Part shown: piece by piece, positions 36,901 through 43,732 of the stretch
Layout of the letters: the number at the start of each line of letters is the position of its first letter
How positions within the stretch are numbered: position 1 is the first letter of the stretch
From: Sphingobium sp. Leaf26
Lineage (GTDB): Bacteria; Pseudomonadota; Alphaproteobacteria; Sphingomonadales; Sphingomonadaceae
Assembly: GCF_001421665.1 (NCBI RefSeq)
Contig: NZ_LMKV01000010.1
Coordinates: 1-52,787 of the forward strand
DNA length: 52,787 nucleotides
Direction of reading: 5' to 3'
The notes under the pieces: model-generated
Told to the model about the DNA's origin: nothing
Databases searched by the model: none
Seen by the model: the letters and a program-made list of their open reading frames with translations, nothing else
Translations under genes and position numbers: made by a program

Positions 36901-37043
36901 ATTCCGATCGGCGCGTCACGCATTGCGGTGCGCAGGCCAGTGACCGCCGCAGACGTCGCCGCGTCGGCCGCCATGGCGTGCGGCGCGCCCCATCCAACGA
37001 TGGCGCCTGTGGCCAGGAAGGAGCGGCGATTAAGAGCGGGCAT
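33963..37043 (-). CDS. Alpha-L-rhamnosidase, GH78
   Basis: 1026 residues, normal for GH78. Tat-type leader NRRSFLATGAIVGW and a signal end near HAMAADA. An N-terminal fibronectin-like domain is followed by the rhamnose-binding region. The (alpha/alpha)6 catalytic domain holds PTDCPQRDERLGWSGDAQ (about 630-645), the acidic ADLGDWLALD and TIWERWNG (about 912). A C-terminal beta-domain ends with GPGKHRLSF. It would remove terminal L-rhamnose, in the periplasm or outside, for example from rutinosides or neohesperidosides. The gene lies 43 bases after the GH1 gene in the same transcript, and that pair is the usual two-step deglycosylation of flavonoid diglycosides. Confidence 0.95.
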   Translation of the reverse strand: MPALNRRSFLATGAIVGWGAPHAMAADAATSAAVTGLRTAMRDAPIGIGDRQPALSWRIEGGKGTMQAGYRVLVASSAATLAQDRGDLWDSGRTESADCNGILYAGSPLRSGQTCHWKVQIWDQAGKPCWSAPATWDMGLLEPGDWLGDWLAVEDATERDDRVAGAQWVGGAAPSPAAPRSFRLAFRSGTGEALLTIHGDGVMSRLMLDGAPIALPTRDPNAFGGAPATRVSLRLSAGDHVLRVDMAPTPGFFVKPFVSLAAQIRFDRAAGATRRITSGWETRMGDEGDWVPAKPLDKQPVFPWPPTPARLLRRAFASKGAITRARIYVAALGGYRLWLNGRRVDEDELQGEPANYAAHIPYRVHDVTSLVQEDDNVIGAMVGDGYYASYQAPNGRYAFGDAPRRLRLMLEITRRDGRIEHVTTDEDWRHFRAPVLMSEIYAGEDQDLRLWPTGWNQPGFDDARWDRVWHAPAPTAPCVAALADPVRATRSLAPLSIRRMGTSRHIVDFGQNFAGRVLLRIKGEAGQLVRVRHAEILSPAGELDRSNLRAARAEDRYQLSGTADVETLEPVFSYQGFRYAEVDGVPALTNDMIAGIQLSSAMPETGMFRIDAPTVQKLWLNTLWSQRSNFMGIPTDCPQRDERLGWSGDAQIFWDAASFNMDVGAFTRSYSRILRAAQGANGAYPLWAPSPEGLGWGTDSATPGWADAGVMLPYTAYLHSGDRTVVDENWDAMTAYVGGIVSANPDGLWNNKRGADLGDWLALDAKSPMDETTPKALIATAMLARSLDQVAQMAAWTGRTADAARWHAQHARVRDAFAKAFVKADGAVGNGSHCSYILALRLGLVPDALRAKAGALLAADIRRRGTLLSTGFLGTPLALDALADVGETGLAWDLLLRTDFPSWGYMVKRGATTIWERWNGDTGDVAMNSFNHYALGAVCGFLYRRVAGIDPIEPGFAKFRIAPVLDSRIAQFGARVDSVRGRIETQWSYRDGRAQLALTVPPNSSAEVIFAQDSRTVGPGKHRLSF

Positions 37044-37086
37044 GGGAGAAGTCCTTGGCCAGACGAGAGGAAGTGGAGCGCGCGGG

Positions 37087-38391
37087 CTAGAGACTGTTGT
37101 CGCGCGCGTAACGGCCCAGATGCAAGCCACTCGGCTTCATGGTGCGGCGGAAGGTCGTTCGATCGACCGCGACCAGTCCGAATTGCGCGGTATAGGCGCG
37201 GTTCCATTCGAAATTGTCGAGCAGGGACCAGTGAATATAGCCGCGGACATCGACGCCATCGGCGATCGCGCGGCCAAGACCGGCAAGGCTGCCGTCGATG
37301 AACGCGACGCGGCGACTATCGTCGGTGGTCGCCACGCCATTTTCCGACACGATCACCGGGCGGCCCGTCGCCTTCGCGACCCAACGGACGGTCGCTTCGA
37401 GCGCTTGCGGGTAGAATTCCGTATCGGTCTGGGTCAATTCCACGCCCTTTGGCGGGGGCAGGTCCATATCCTTGCCGACGATGGCCCGGCCATAGGTCTG
37501 GACGCCGACGAAATCATCCTTCGCCACCGCCTCGAACCAAGGGGTATAGACATGGGCGATCTTGCGCTGAAGGCCGCTCGGATCAGGCCCGGCCTGCTCG
37601 TCGGCCACGGCCAGGCTGAGGCCTAGTTGCAGGTCCGGTCGCACCGCCTTGATCGCGTCTATCGCGCGACGATGCGCTTCGGCCTGGATCGGGGCGGCAC
37701 GCGCAGCATCGAAGACCGGGGTGGAGACGAAACGGTCGCTGCCGACCGCCTTGGCGGCGGCGGCATTACCCTGCGCGAAATAGGGCATGGTTGCGCGGAA
37801 AGCGGGTTGCCAGGACAATTGTGCCGCCAGATTAGGCTCGTTGAATGTCAGGCCATGGCTGTAATTGGTCCCCAGCGCCTTGGCGGCCCGCTCGCAGAAA
37901 CGCAGGAAATGGTCGATATTGGCGGTTTCTTCCCATCCGCCTTTAGCCGCGAACCAGCGCGGTACGGTGAAATGGGAATAGGTGACGAACGGCTTTAGCC
38001 CCAAATCCGCGCACCCTTCCACCATGCGCCGATAATGATCGAGCGCCGCGATCGAAAATTCTCCCGGCGCAGGTTCGATCCGCGACCATTCGATGCCGAA
38101 GCGGTAGCAATTGAGGCCCATCTGCTTGACCAGCGCCATGTCCTCACGCCAGCGATGATAGCTGTCGCAGGCGTCGCCCGAAGGCGCAGCGAAGGCATTG
38201 GGCTGGAGATGCTCCATGACCCAGCTGTCGCTATTGACGTTGCCGCCCTCTACCTGATGACCGGCGGTCGCCGCGCCCCAAAGAAAATCGGGGCGCAGCT
38301 TTCGGCGGGCGGCCAGCGCCGGTCCCGCCAGCGTTGCAGCCAGGCTGCCGCCAGCCAAGTGGATCATCGTCCGACGAGACATGGAAAGCAT
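37087..38391 (-). CDS. Beta-glucosidase, GH1, exported
   Basis: 434 residues from ATG 38391 (ATG 38400 is also in frame but has no room for a ribosome site). Leader with twin arginine (MSRRTMIHLAGGSLA) and processing near ALA. GH1 marks: DFLWGAATAGHQVEGG, acid/base Glu in LTFNEPN (about 185), nucleophile Glu in VIVSENG (about 348), and the sugar-contact segment HWSLLDNFEWNRAYTAQFGL. It would hydrolyse the beta-glucoside left after rhamnose removal. Starts 11 bases after the TonB receptor stop. A Tat-exported GH1 is unusual, since many GH1 enzymes are cytoplasmic; here the leader puts it with the rhamnosidase in the periplasm. Confidence 0.94.
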   Translation of the reverse strand: MLSMSRRTMIHLAGGSLAATLAGPALAARRKLRPDFLWGAATAGHQVEGGNVNSDSWVMEHLQPNAFAAPSGDACDSYHRWREDMALVKQMGLNCYRFGIEWSRIEPAPGEFSIAALDHYRRMVEGCADLGLKPFVTYSHFTVPRWFAAKGGWEETANIDHFLRFCERAAKALGTNYSHGLTFNEPNLAAQLSWQPAFRATMPYFAQGNAAAAKAVGSDRFVSTPVFDAARAAPIQAEAHRRAIDAIKAVRPDLQLGLSLAVADEQAGPDPSGLQRKIAHVYTPWFEAVAKDDFVGVQTYGRAIVGKDMDLPPPKGVELTQTDTEFYPQALEATVRWVAKATGRPVIVSENGVATTDDSRRVAFIDGSLAGLGRAIADGVDVRGYIHWSLLDNFEWNRAYTAQFGLVAVDRTTFRRTMKPSGLHLGRYARDNSL

Positions 38392-38402
38392 CGGGTCCAT
38401 CC

Positions 38403-40730
38403 TTAGAAACGGAACTGGATGTTGGCGCCGATCGTGCGCACGGAATCCAACCCGAACTGCTGCTGATAGGAGGCGACGCCCGCGATAGCGTCGCCCGCGT
38501 CCAGTCCGATGAAATTGGGGTTATATTCGTTCGTGCAATTCTTGCAGAAGATCGAAAGGCGCATCCCGTTGTCCAGCCGCACGCCCGCGCTGGCCCCGAT
38601 CAGGTCGAGCGTCGGCACGGTCGCGCCGGGCGCGCCGTTGATCAGATAGTTGATCGCGGTGCGATGATACCAGTTACCCTCGATAAAGGGATGAACCGTC
38701 CCTGACGTCTGCACTTCATACATGGCCTGCACGGACGACGTGAATTTCGGCGCTGTCGGCGTGCGGCGGCCGCGCGCATTGAACGATCCCGTGGTCGCGC
38801 AACTGGGTGTCGCTTGACCCGGATAACATTCTGCGCCTGCAAAATCGCCGAACTTGGAATTGAGGAACGTCGCCGACCCGTTGATCGACAGCCCCCGCAG
38901 CGGGTTGGTGTTCACCGTCAGTTCGACGCCCTTGCTCGTCACCGACGCAGCATTCTGGACGATGAAGCTTTGCAGCTGTGTATCGAGCGACTGGGTCTGA
39001 TAATTGTCGAACTTGGTGTGGAAGGCCGACGCATTGACGATCAGGCGGCGATTGAACCAGCTTGTCTTGAACCCGATTTCCGCGGTGTTCGACTTTTCCG
39101 GTTGCACCACCAACGGCGCGTTGGCGGTCGCACCGGTATCGTTGAAGCCTGGCCCCTTGTAACCACGGCCGTAGGAGCCGTAGATCATGGCATCGCGGGT
39201 CACCTGATACTGGCCGCCTGCGCGCCAGCTGAAATCGGTATTGCCGTAGCTTTCCGATATGGCACCGGGGACGCCCAGGGTGACGAAATAAGCGCCCCGA
39301 TTCTGGTCCAGGTCGATGCTGATTTCGTCGCGGGTTACGCGACCGCCGGCGAACAGCTTGAACTGGTCGGTGACGGCAAATGTCAGCTGGCCAAAGGCGG
39401 CATAGCTGTCGGTCTTCATGCTATAGACATTGTCGCGGCCCAGAAAATAGCTGTTGCTGGTCGAACAGGTGGGGGGGAATGCACCAGGCACGGCGGCCGC
39501 GCCGACGCAGAAGGGGAAGCTGGGCAGCAGGAAATCGGGCAGGTAATTATTGCCCGCAATCTGGCTGCTCTGCTTGATGGTGGAATGGAAATAATAGAGG
39601 CCGGCCTGGCCGGACAGCCGATTGTCCGCCGGCAGGGCGACGCGCAGTTCGTTGGAAAACTGGTCGTAATCGGCATTGGACCGATTGATGTTCGCACCAT
39701 TGCTGTTGGTGAAATCGACATCCAGCTGCGAATCGAAATTATAGAATTTCCACGCGGCGATGTTGCTGACGACCAGCCCGCTGTCGGCCGTATAGGTCAG
39801 CGCAGCCTGCGCCCCGCCCAGTTTCAGATCGCGCCAGAAGCCGCCATCGCCTGCAACGGCGAAATTGCGGTCGCCTGCGACGATGCCCGAAGCGGCGAGG
39901 GGGTCGGCATTGACGCTACCTGCGCCCAGCTGCCGATAGGTGCGGTCGAAAATACCCGCAACGCCATGGGATTCGGCATATTCACCGATCACATAGAGTT
40001 CCAGCGCGGGCGTGATCTCCTGCAAATATTTGGCACGGATGCCATATTGCTTGCGATCCAGATCGTTGCGCACGCCGCTGGCGCCGACAAAATGGGTGCC
40101 TGGCTCTTCGATCGAATAGGTGCCGTTGACGCGCAGCGCGCCGGTGTCGCCGATCGGGATATTGACCGTCTGGCGTGCAATGGCGGACCATGACTGATCG
40201 CTGCTACCCGGCGTGTCGCGATTGTTCAGTTCGATGTTCGTCTCGCTGGCGAACGTGCCGATCTTTGGGCGGGTCGACACGACGTTGAGCAGACCGGCCG
40301 ACGCATTCTTGCCGAACAACAGCCCTTGCGGCCCGTTGAGCACTTCGACGCGCTCGACATCGTTGAACAGCCCCTGGGTCAGGAACGGTCGACCCAGATT
40401 GACGTCGTCCAGCGCGGTTGCGACGCTCGAATCGATCGTCGTGGCAAAGGCCTGGGTGCCCACGCCGCGGATCGCGAAACTATTGTCGCTGCCAACCTGC
40501 AGGCTGGGGGCGGCGAGCGCGACCTGGGTGAGGTCATTGAGGTTGCGGGACTTGAGCGTATCGCCGCCAAGCGCGGTCACGCTGACGGGGACATCCTGCA
40601 ACCGTTCGGCCCGGCGCTGGGCCGTGACGACGATTTCGGCGACGCCTTCGCTGGGTTGCGCGGTTTGCGCCTGCACCGGCTGGACCACCGAGATCAGGCT
40701 AGCGCCCGCGAACAATATTGCTTTCCGCAT
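38403..40730 (-). CDS. TonB-dependent receptor of the glycosidase operon
   Basis: 775 residues from ATG 40730, which has GGAGG upstream. Signal peptide MRKAILFAGASLISVV ending VQAQ. The TonB box and plug start EIVVTAQRRAERLQDVPVSV, then SFAIRGVGTQAF and RVEVLNGPQGLLFGKNASAG. Ends in IQFRF, the usual terminal Phe. The plug wording is that of the large sphingomonad group of catabolic receptors, not of siderophore receptors. As first gene of the GH1-GH78-esterase operon and divergent from a TetR regulator, it most likely imports the glycoside. Ligand inferred only from neighbours. Confidence 0.95.
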   Translation of the reverse strand: MRKAILFAGASLISVVQPVQAQTAQPSEGVAEIVVTAQRRAERLQDVPVSVTALGGDTLKSRNLNDLTQVALAAPSLQVGSDNSFAIRGVGTQAFATTIDSSVATALDDVNLGRPFLTQGLFNDVERVEVLNGPQGLLFGKNASAGLLNVVSTRPKIGTFASETNIELNNRDTPGSSDQSWSAIARQTVNIPIGDTGALRVNGTYSIEEPGTHFVGASGVRNDLDRKQYGIRAKYLQEITPALELYVIGEYAESHGVAGIFDRTYRQLGAGSVNADPLAASGIVAGDRNFAVAGDGGFWRDLKLGGAQAALTYTADSGLVVSNIAAWKFYNFDSQLDVDFTNSNGANINRSNADYDQFSNELRVALPADNRLSGQAGLYYFHSTIKQSSQIAGNNYLPDFLLPSFPFCVGAAAVPGAFPPTCSTSNSYFLGRDNVYSMKTDSYAAFGQLTFAVTDQFKLFAGGRVTRDEISIDLDQNRGAYFVTLGVPGAISESYGNTDFSWRAGGQYQVTRDAMIYGSYGRGYKGPGFNDTGATANAPLVVQPEKSNTAEIGFKTSWFNRRLIVNASAFHTKFDNYQTQSLDTQLQSFIVQNAASVTSKGVELTVNTNPLRGLSINGSATFLNSKFGDFAGAECYPGQATPSCATTGSFNARGRRTPTAPKFTSSVQAMYEVQTSGTVHPFIEGNWYHRTAINYLINGAPGATVPTLDLIGASAGVRLDNGMRLSIFCKNCTNEYNPNFIGLDAGDAIAGVASYQQQFGLDSVRTIGANIQFRF

Positions 40731-40792
40731 CCTATCCTCCCTGGATGTGCAGATCCTCTGCACTTGCCCCCCGCTTAGGTCTTTGCCATACA

Positions 40793-40815
40793 AACAGTCA
40801 ATCCTGATTGTTGTT
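40793..40815. promoter_or_regulatory. Candidate TetR operator between receptor and regulator genes
   Basis: caatc (40799-40803) and gattg (40806-40810) are inverted about a two-base centre, flanked by aaca (40793-40796) and tgtt (40812-40815) off by one base. TTGACT on the minus strand overlaps it (a -35-like element for the receptor operon). It is the only symmetric site seen in the 188-base divergent gap. Confidence 0.45.
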
Positions 40816-40918
40816 ATGGATATCGATCGATTTTCGTTATACATGCCGGGCAACGGGCCGTTGGATAGAGCAGGATCGGTGAGGGCGGCATAAGCCGTGC
40901 ACCGGGGAGGAAGACCAG

Positions 40919-41560
40919 ATGCAGGACCAAACCGTACCCAAACTTCGCCGGACCCAGGAGGAGCGCACCGCCACGACCCGGATGGCGCTGATCGACGCCA
41001 CGATCGCCGCGATCGGGGAATGGGGCTATGCCGGGGCCAGCACCACGCTCATCGCGCAGAAAGCGGGCGTCAGCCGCGGTGCCATGCTGCATCATTTCGC
41101 GACGCGGGCGGCATTGATGGCCGATGTCGTGCGGCATGTCTTCGATCATGAAATGGCGGAATATGAGGATGTCCGCGCCCGGACGGGACTTGGCAATCAT
41201 CTCTACGACTGGCCTCGCCTGCTGTGGGCCGTGCTGGGCCGGCCGTCGGGCATGGCCGTGCTGGAGATATTGCAGGCGACGCGCAGCGATCCCGAACTGG
41301 CGGCGCTGGTCGTGCCGATGCAGGAGGCGGTCGAACGATCGGCGCTGGCCGTGATGCGGGGCGCCTTTGGCGGAGACGAGGCGCAGGCCCTGGCGGTCAT
41401 GCGCCTGATGGTGTGGTCGGTTCGCGGGCTGTCCATCGCGGAGCGCTATCTGCCCCACCGTGCAGAAACCGCGGACGCCATAGAGTTGCTCGGCCGCCTG
41501 TTGCAACAGGCGGCGCCCGGCGGGCGGATAGCGGAACTGGGGCCGTTGCTGGCAAGATGA
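40919..41560 (+). CDS. TetR-family transcriptional regulator
   Basis: 213 residues. The N-terminal DNA-binding domain is intact: RMALIDATIAAIGEWGYAG, then ASTTLIAQKAGVSRGAMLHH for the helix-turn-helix and FATRAALMADVV for the following helix. The ligand domain is helical with an aromatic patch (YDWPRLLWAVLG). Divergent from the glycoside-uptake operon, with a candidate operator between. It probably releases repression when the glycoside or aglycone is present. It converges with the Rieske oxygenase gene, ending 16 bases before it. Confidence 0.94.
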   Translation: MQDQTVPKLRRTQEERTATTRMALIDATIAAIGEWGYAGASTTLIAQKAGVSRGAMLHHFATRAALMADVVRHVFDHEMAEYEDVRARTGLGNHLYDWPRLLWAVLGRPSGMAVLEILQATRSDPELAALVVPMQEAVERSALAVMRGAFGGDEAQALAVMRLMVWSVRGLSIAERYLPHRAETADAIELLGRLLQQAAPGGRIAELGPLLAR

Positions 41561-41575
41561 TGTCGCTGCGCCCGG

Positions 41576-42643
41576 TCACGCAGCGGCGGTGTCTTCCCCC
41601 CGCTGCGCCCGGAACAGGCGCTGGATGAACTGGCGCGTCTGTCGCCCGCCCACGTCGCTGGCGATGTCCAGCATCGGCCGCCCCGGTTCCCGCGCGATCC
41701 GCCGCTGCTGCATCTCCAGGACGATCTGGTCTTCCTTGAAGGTGCGCGCCGTCTGTTCAAAGACGAGGTCGGGAATGTCACCCTGGGTGATGTTGGTCGC
41801 CATCGACCAGAAATAATGGGTGGTGCCTTCGGTTTCCGGGGTGATGCCGTGGAAACCCAGCATCGACAGGCCATGCGATCGATCGCCATCATAGGCGCCC
41901 GTGCCTTCGTCGCAGGCGCCGGTGTGGATGCGGATGAACATCGGATGGAATTCGATTTCCTGCCAGCGATCGACCAGCCCGGCAAAGCCGGCTGCGGCGA
42001 CATAGGTCGGCGGCGGGACCGAGGAAGGCATCCGCCGTTCGACGCGGACGCCGTCTGCCAGCCGGGTCGCCTGCGTCGGCGTCTTGAAATGCAATTCAGG
42101 ATCGCCGCCGATCGTGCGCGGGTGGATATAGGGCAGGTGGGACAGGTCCATGAGGTTATCGACCAGCAATTGCCAGTTGCCCTGCACGTCATAATGGGCG
42201 CTGCGCCAGGCCCAGCCCGGATCATTATGCCAGGGATGATTGGGAATGGCGGCAGGGTCGGCCTTCGCCGCGTCGCCCATCCAGATCCACAACAAGGCGT
42301 CCTTTTCGACAAGCGGATAGCGGCGGACACGCGCGGTGGCCGGGATCTTGTCTTGCGCTGGAATACGGACGCAGGCGCCGTCGGCCGCGAATTCCAGGCC
42401 ATGATAGGTGCAACGGATATTCTCCCCGACTACCATCCCCTCGCTCAGCGGCATGGCGCGGTGGCAGCAGCGATCCTCCAGCGCGGCGACCGCCCCGGCT
42501 TCGGTGCGGAACAGCACCAGCGGTTGATCCATGATCGTGCGGGCGGTGCGCGTGCCAGGCGTCAGTTCATGGCCCCACCCCGCGACATACCAGATATCGG
42601 TAAGGAAGGATGATTCGCCGGCGGATGCGGGCTGCTGGGTCAA
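41576..42643 (-). CDS. Rieske non-heme iron oxygenase, VanA-like
   Basis: 355 residues. The Rieske cluster ligands are C59-x-H61 (RCCHRAMPL) and C78-x2-H81 (RCTYHG). The mononuclear iron site is D166-x2-H169-x4-H174 (MDLSHLPYIHP). Size and motifs match the vanillate O-demethylase/phenoxybenzoate oxygenase group, which oxidatively removes methyl or aryl ethers or hydroxylates rings. No ferredoxin or reductase gene lies next to it, so electrons must come from elsewhere. Divergent from a LysR regulator 88 bases away. In this locus it could demethylate a methoxylated aglycone (hesperetin-like), but the substrate is inferred. Confidence 0.92.
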   Translation of the reverse strand: MTQQPASAGESSFLTDIWYVAGWGHELTPGTRTARTIMDQPLVLFRTEAGAVAALEDRCCHRAMPLSEGMVVGENIRCTYHGLEFAADGACVRIPAQDKIPATARVRRYPLVEKDALLWIWMGDAAKADPAAIPNHPWHNDPGWAWRSAHYDVQGNWQLLVDNLMDLSHLPYIHPRTIGGDPELHFKTPTQATRLADGVRVERRMPSSVPPPTYVAAAGFAGLVDRWQEIEFHPMFIRIHTGACDEGTGAYDGDRSHGLSMLGFHGITPETEGTTHYFWSMATNITQGDIPDLVFEQTARTFKEDQIVLEMQQRRIAREPGRPMLDIASDVGGRQTRQFIQRLFRAQRGEDTAAA

Positions 42644-42688
42644 TGCGCTCTCCTGTCTTATCTCCCAAATGACTTAGCGCGGTTCGAA

Positions 42689-42727
42689 CTGATCGATGTA
42701 ACTAGTTATGCTGATATGCTAGATCAG
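42689..42727. promoter_or_regulatory. Candidate LysR-binding region
   Basis: ctgatc (42689-42694) is mirrored by gatcag (42722-42727), enclosing an AT-rich block with actagt and repeated atgc. It lies in the 88-base gap between the Rieske gene and the LysR gene. Suggestive only. Confidence 0.3.
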
Positions 42728-42731
42728 CTGG

Positions 42732-43676
42732 ATGGATTACCGCAGACTGGACCTGAACCTGCTGGTGGTGCTCGACATCCTGCTGGAGGAGCGCGGGGTG
42801 CATGCCACCGCACGGCGGTTGAACATGAGCCAGCCCAATGTCAGTTTCGCGCTCGGCAAGCTGCGCCAGTTTTTCAATGACGCATTGCTGGTGCGCATCG
42901 GCAACGCCATGCAGCCCACGCCCATGGGCGATCGGCTGCGCGAACCGGTCCGGCGGATATTGGAGACGGTCGACGCGGAATTGATGGGGCTGCCGGTCTT
43001 CGATCCGCTCCGTTCGGAACGCTGCTTTGCGATCAGCACGTCGGACATCGGCGAACTGGTTTTTCTGCCGACCCTACTGGAGGTGCTGAAGGATCGCGCG
43101 CCGGGCGCCACCCTGCGCTGTCATTCCATGCCGCCCCAGGAACTGGAAAGGGCGATGGCGGACGGCGTGGTCGATCTGGCGCTTGGCTATTTCCCGGACC
43201 TTCAGGGCAGCAGCTTCCTGTGCCAGACCCTGTTCGATCACCCCTTCAGCTGCATCGTGCGGCGTGATCACCCGACCATCGGCGACAGCCTGTCGCTCGA
43301 CCAGTTTCTGGGCCTGGGTCATATTCTGGTGTCGCAAAAGGGGCGCAGCCAGGAATTGGTCGAAACGCGGATGCAACAACTGGGCCTGTCGCGCCGCATC
43401 CAGTTGCAGTCGCCCCATTTCATGAGCGTGCCGCTGTTGGTCGCCGGGTCCGACCTCATCTCCACAGTGCCCCACGCCGTCGCGGCCATCCTGGCCACCA
43501 TGGCGCCGCTCAAGCTGTTGCCGCCCCCGTTCGAAACGCCGCTGATCAGCCTTCAGCAATTCTGGCATCGACGGGTCGACGGCGATCCGGCGATCCTCTG
43601 GTTTCGCACGCTGATCGCGCAACTGTTTCTGGGCCGCGACCCGTCCATGTCGACGGATAACGCGACAAAGCGGTAG
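42732..43676 (+). CDS. LysR-family regulator (NodD/NahR-like subgroup)
   Basis: 314 residues. It begins MDYRRLDLNLLVVLDILLEE, and the helix-turn-helix is ARRLNMSQPNVSFALGKLRQ with FNDALLVRIGNAMQPTPMG, the wording typical of the NodD/NahR/LinR subgroup that responds to aromatic compounds. The C-terminal effector domain runs from about 90. Divergent from the Rieske oxygenase, so it is the obvious regulator of that gene. The ATG has only a weak ribosome site. A hairpin follows the stop. Confidence 0.94.
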   Translation: MDYRRLDLNLLVVLDILLEERGVHATARRLNMSQPNVSFALGKLRQFFNDALLVRIGNAMQPTPMGDRLREPVRRILETVDAELMGLPVFDPLRSERCFAISTSDIGELVFLPTLLEVLKDRAPGATLRCHSMPPQELERAMADGVVDLALGYFPDLQGSSFLCQTLFDHPFSCIVRRDHPTIGDSLSLDQFLGLGHILVSQKGRSQELVETRMQQLGLSRRIQLQSPHFMSVPLLVAGSDLISTVPHAVAAILATMAPLKLLPPPFETPLISLQQFWHRRVDGDPAILWFRTLIAQLFLGRDPSMSTDNATKR

Positions 43677-43699
43677 GCGGGATTTTCCTTCCGCCTACC
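43672..43699. terminator. Hairpin between convergent LysR and receptor genes
   Basis: ggtaggcgg (43672-43680) pairs exactly with ccgcctacc (43691-43699) over a 10-base loop and includes the LysR stop codon. Its position between convergent genes fits a two-way terminator, although T-runs are short. Confidence 0.55.
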
Positions 43700-43732
43700 T
43701 GCCCATGCTATGCGTGGTCCCCATATGTCCGA

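Noticed and set aside
38814..40193. 459-residue open frame on the plus strand
   Set aside because: Antisense to the TonB receptor of the glycosidase operon; composition typical of a mirror frame.
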